A stretch of 6,436 nucleotides of DNA from Elusimicrobiota bacterium (GTDB lineage Bacteria; RUG730): positions 1 to 6,436 of the forward strand of contig JAIRLV010000166.1 of the NCBI GenBank assembly GCA_031259185.1. The letters are read 5' to 3'. The position numbers and the translations under genes are program-made. The notes beneath the pieces are model-generated. The model did not search any database and was not told the DNA's origin. It saw only the letters and a list, made by a program, of their open reading frames with translations. Below, in pieces: positions 4,800 to 6,436 of the stretch; position 1 is the stretch's first letter; each line of letters starts with the position of its first letter.

Positions 4800-6436
4800 T
4801 TAGACTTCATCCTCCGTATCAAAAGACGAATAATAATAAGGAGTATAAGCTTCAAACTCTCCTGCGCAAGTATCGACAATTTTGAAAACAGGTTTAATAT
4901 TCAATTTTATTCTCTGCTTTCTAACCTCATCTTCATTAATATTGAAAATAATTGCTAAATGTTTATCCGAGAAACCATTTTGTTTTGCTTCAAAAAATAA
5001 TTCTTTATTTTCAAAAAATTTTTTTACTCCTTTTATTTTTATAGCATTTTCAAAATCAACAATTTCTTTCATTTGATACAAAAACCAATTATCGATACCA
5101 GTTAAATGATTTATAGTTTCAATACTCCATCCCAATTTTAAAGTTTCTCTAATATGATAGTATCTTTTTGAAGAAGGTTTTGAGACAAGATTTTTTAAAT
5201 TATGTTCATATTCTAATCTTTCTTTATCGTCAATATTTTTTCGCAAAATATTATTCAAAAATTTTTCCTGTCTATCTTGAATGAATCCCGAAACATTTGT
5301 TTCTAGGGATCTCATCCCTTTTTGAAAAGCTTCCTTAAAATTTCTGCCAATTGCCATAATTTCTCCAACAGACTTCATAGAAATCCCTAATATATCATCG
5401 GCGCCTTTAAATTTTTCAAACGTGAACCTAGGAATCTTCACAACACAATAATCTATAACTGGTTCGAATGAAGCGGGCGTGTCTTTTGTTATATCGTTTT
5501 TTATTTCATCTAATGTGTATCCAATTGATAATTTTGCAGCAATTTTTGCAATTGGAAAGCCAGTCGCTTTTGAAGCTAAAGCAGAGCTTCTAGAAACTCG
5601 CGGATTCATCTCAATAACAACCATCCTTCCATTTTCTGGATTCACAGCAAATTGAATATTTGAACCACCAGTTTCAACACCAATTTCACGAATAATTTTT
5701 AATGCAGAATCTCTCATCTTTTGATATTCTTTATCAGTCAATGTTTGAATAGGAGCGACTGTTATACTATCTCCCGTGTGAACCCCCATAGGATCGATAT
5801 TTTCTATAGAGCAAACTATAACAACGTTATCATTTTTGTCTCTCATTAATTCCAATTCATATTCTTTCCAACCAATAACAGACTCTTCTATCAATATTTC
5901 TGAAATTGGACTAGACTTTAGTCCATAGATTGCTTTATCTATAAATTCCTGTTTATTATAAGCAATATCTCCTCCTGTTCCACCAAGAGTAAAACTTGCT
6001 CTTATAATCAAAGGATATATTCCAATCTCATCTGCAATTTTTTCTGCTTCTTGTACATTGTATGCAAAATCACTTTTTGGCAAATCAAGCCCTATTTTTT
6101 GCATGCATGAACGAAATTTATTTCTATCTTCTGCCTTTTTTATTACATCATACTTTGCGCCAATTAATTCAATATTGTATTTTTGCAATATATTTTTTTC
6201 AAAAAGCTCTACTGCTACATTTAATGCAGTTTGTCCACCAAGTGTTGGAAGTATTACGTCTGGTCTTTCTCTTATTATTATTTTTTCAACAGTTTCTACA
6301 TTTATAGGCTCAATGTAAGTTCTATAAGCAATTTCTGGATCTGTCATAATTGTAGCTGGGTTTGAATTTACAAGTATCACTTTATAACCTTCATTTGTCA
6401 AAACTCTACATGCTTGTGTTCCAGAATAATCAAATT
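4800..6436 (-). CDS. carB: Carbamoyl-phosphate synthase large subunit, N-terminal half only (split carB; 5' end beyond window)
   Basis: This half of CarB uses ATP to make carboxyphosphate from bicarbonate and then carbamate with ammonia passed from CarA, for arginine and pyrimidine synthesis. The frame runs to the right edge: the first visible residues [12 protein letters not shown] match about residue 26 of E. coli CarB, so roughly 25 residues are missing and no start codon is in view. Seen in order: [27 protein letters not shown]; the ATP-grasp loop [63 protein letters not shown]; and [19 protein letters not shown] with the Glu, Asn, Arg nucleotide/metal ligands. An oligomerization domain follows, ending [22 protein letters not shown] and then TAA. 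That is the junction before the second ATP-grasp domain; E. coli CarB goes on for about 500 residues. Separate genes for the two halves are known in Aquifex aeolicus and Methanocaldococcus jannaschii. The second half is not in this window. Arg-Ala and Gly-Asp replace the common Arg-Pro and Gly-Gly in the glycine-rich loop. Confidence 0.93.
   Translation of the reverse strand, partial: FDYSGTQACRVLTNEGYKVILVNSNPATIMTDPEIAYRTYIEPINVETVEKIIIRERPDVILPTLGGQTALNVAVELFEKNILQKYNIELIGAKYDVIKKAEDRNKFRSCMQKIGLDLPKSDFAYNVQEAEKIADEIGIYPLIIRASFTLGGTGGDIAYNKQEFIDKAIYGLKSSPISEILIEESVIGWKEYELELMRDKNDNVVIVCSIENIDPMGVHTGDSITVAPIQTLTDKEYQKMRDSALKIIREIGVETGGSNIQFAVNPENGRMVVIEMNPRVSRSSALASKATGFPIAKIAAKLSIGYTLDEIKNDITKDTPASFEPVIDYCVVKIPRFTFEKFKGADDILGISMKSVGEIMAIGRNFKEAFQKGMRSLETNVSGFIQDRQEKFLNNILRKNIDDKERLEYEHNLKNLVSKPSSKRYYHIRETLKLGWSIETINHLTGIDNWFLYQMKEIVDFENAIKIKGVKKFFENKELFFEAKQNGFSDKHLAIIFNINEDEVRKQRIKLNIKPVFKIVDTCAGEFEAYTPYYYSSFDTEDEV

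Noticed and set aside
6058-6318. Two overlapping plus-strand frames opposite carB
   Set aside because: The minus strand encodes conserved CarB sequence throughout; no start signal for either plus-strand frame.

Overview
The window is a low-GC bacterial segment. Coding GC is roughly 22-25% in the helicase and clearly higher in ilvC and carB; the spacers are even more AT-rich. Three protein genes are visible and all read right to left (minus strand). AGGTG and AGGAGG ribosome-binding sites, a class I ilvC and bacterial-type carbamoyl-phosphate synthetase point to a bacterium that makes its own branched-chain amino acids and arginine/pyrimidine precursors. Extreme AT bias, a broken-looking helicase-nuclease gene and a repeat-rich spacer would fit a host-associated or genome-reducing lineage. 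That is inference: the sequence does not identify the taxon.

Layout, right to left. (1) 6436-4800: the N-terminal half of the carbamoyl-phosphate synthase large subunit, cut by the right edge at its 5' end. It stops where the oligomerization domain ends, so carB is split or truncated here. (2) 4799-4529: a 271-bp AT-rich spacer with a plausible ilvC promoter. (3) 4519-3518: a complete class I ketol-acid reductoisomerase, ilvC. (4) 3517-2734: a 784-bp stretch without protein genes. It holds a 382-bp segment bounded by 22/23-identical inverted repeats, two GC-rich quasi-palindromes with a compensatory base change, a second inverted-repeat pair, and two hairpins sharing the loop CATTGC. (5) 2721-100: an 873-codon UvrD/AddA-type superfamily 1 helicase. 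It ends at an in-frame TAA, yet the same frame stays open to the left edge and encodes the opening motif of a RecB/AddA-type nuclease domain, so a helicase-nuclease appears interrupted by one nonsense codon.

The genes do not form an obvious single pathway or operon. CarB supplies carbamoyl phosphate for arginine and pyrimidines, IlvC acts in valine/leucine/isoleucine synthesis, and the helicase belongs to DNA break repair. The large spacers suggest separate transcription units. The observations most worth following are the in-frame stop in the helicase-nuclease, the split carB, and the small structured repeat element between ilvC and the helicase gene. I found no tRNA, rRNA, CRISPR array or clearly new protein system.
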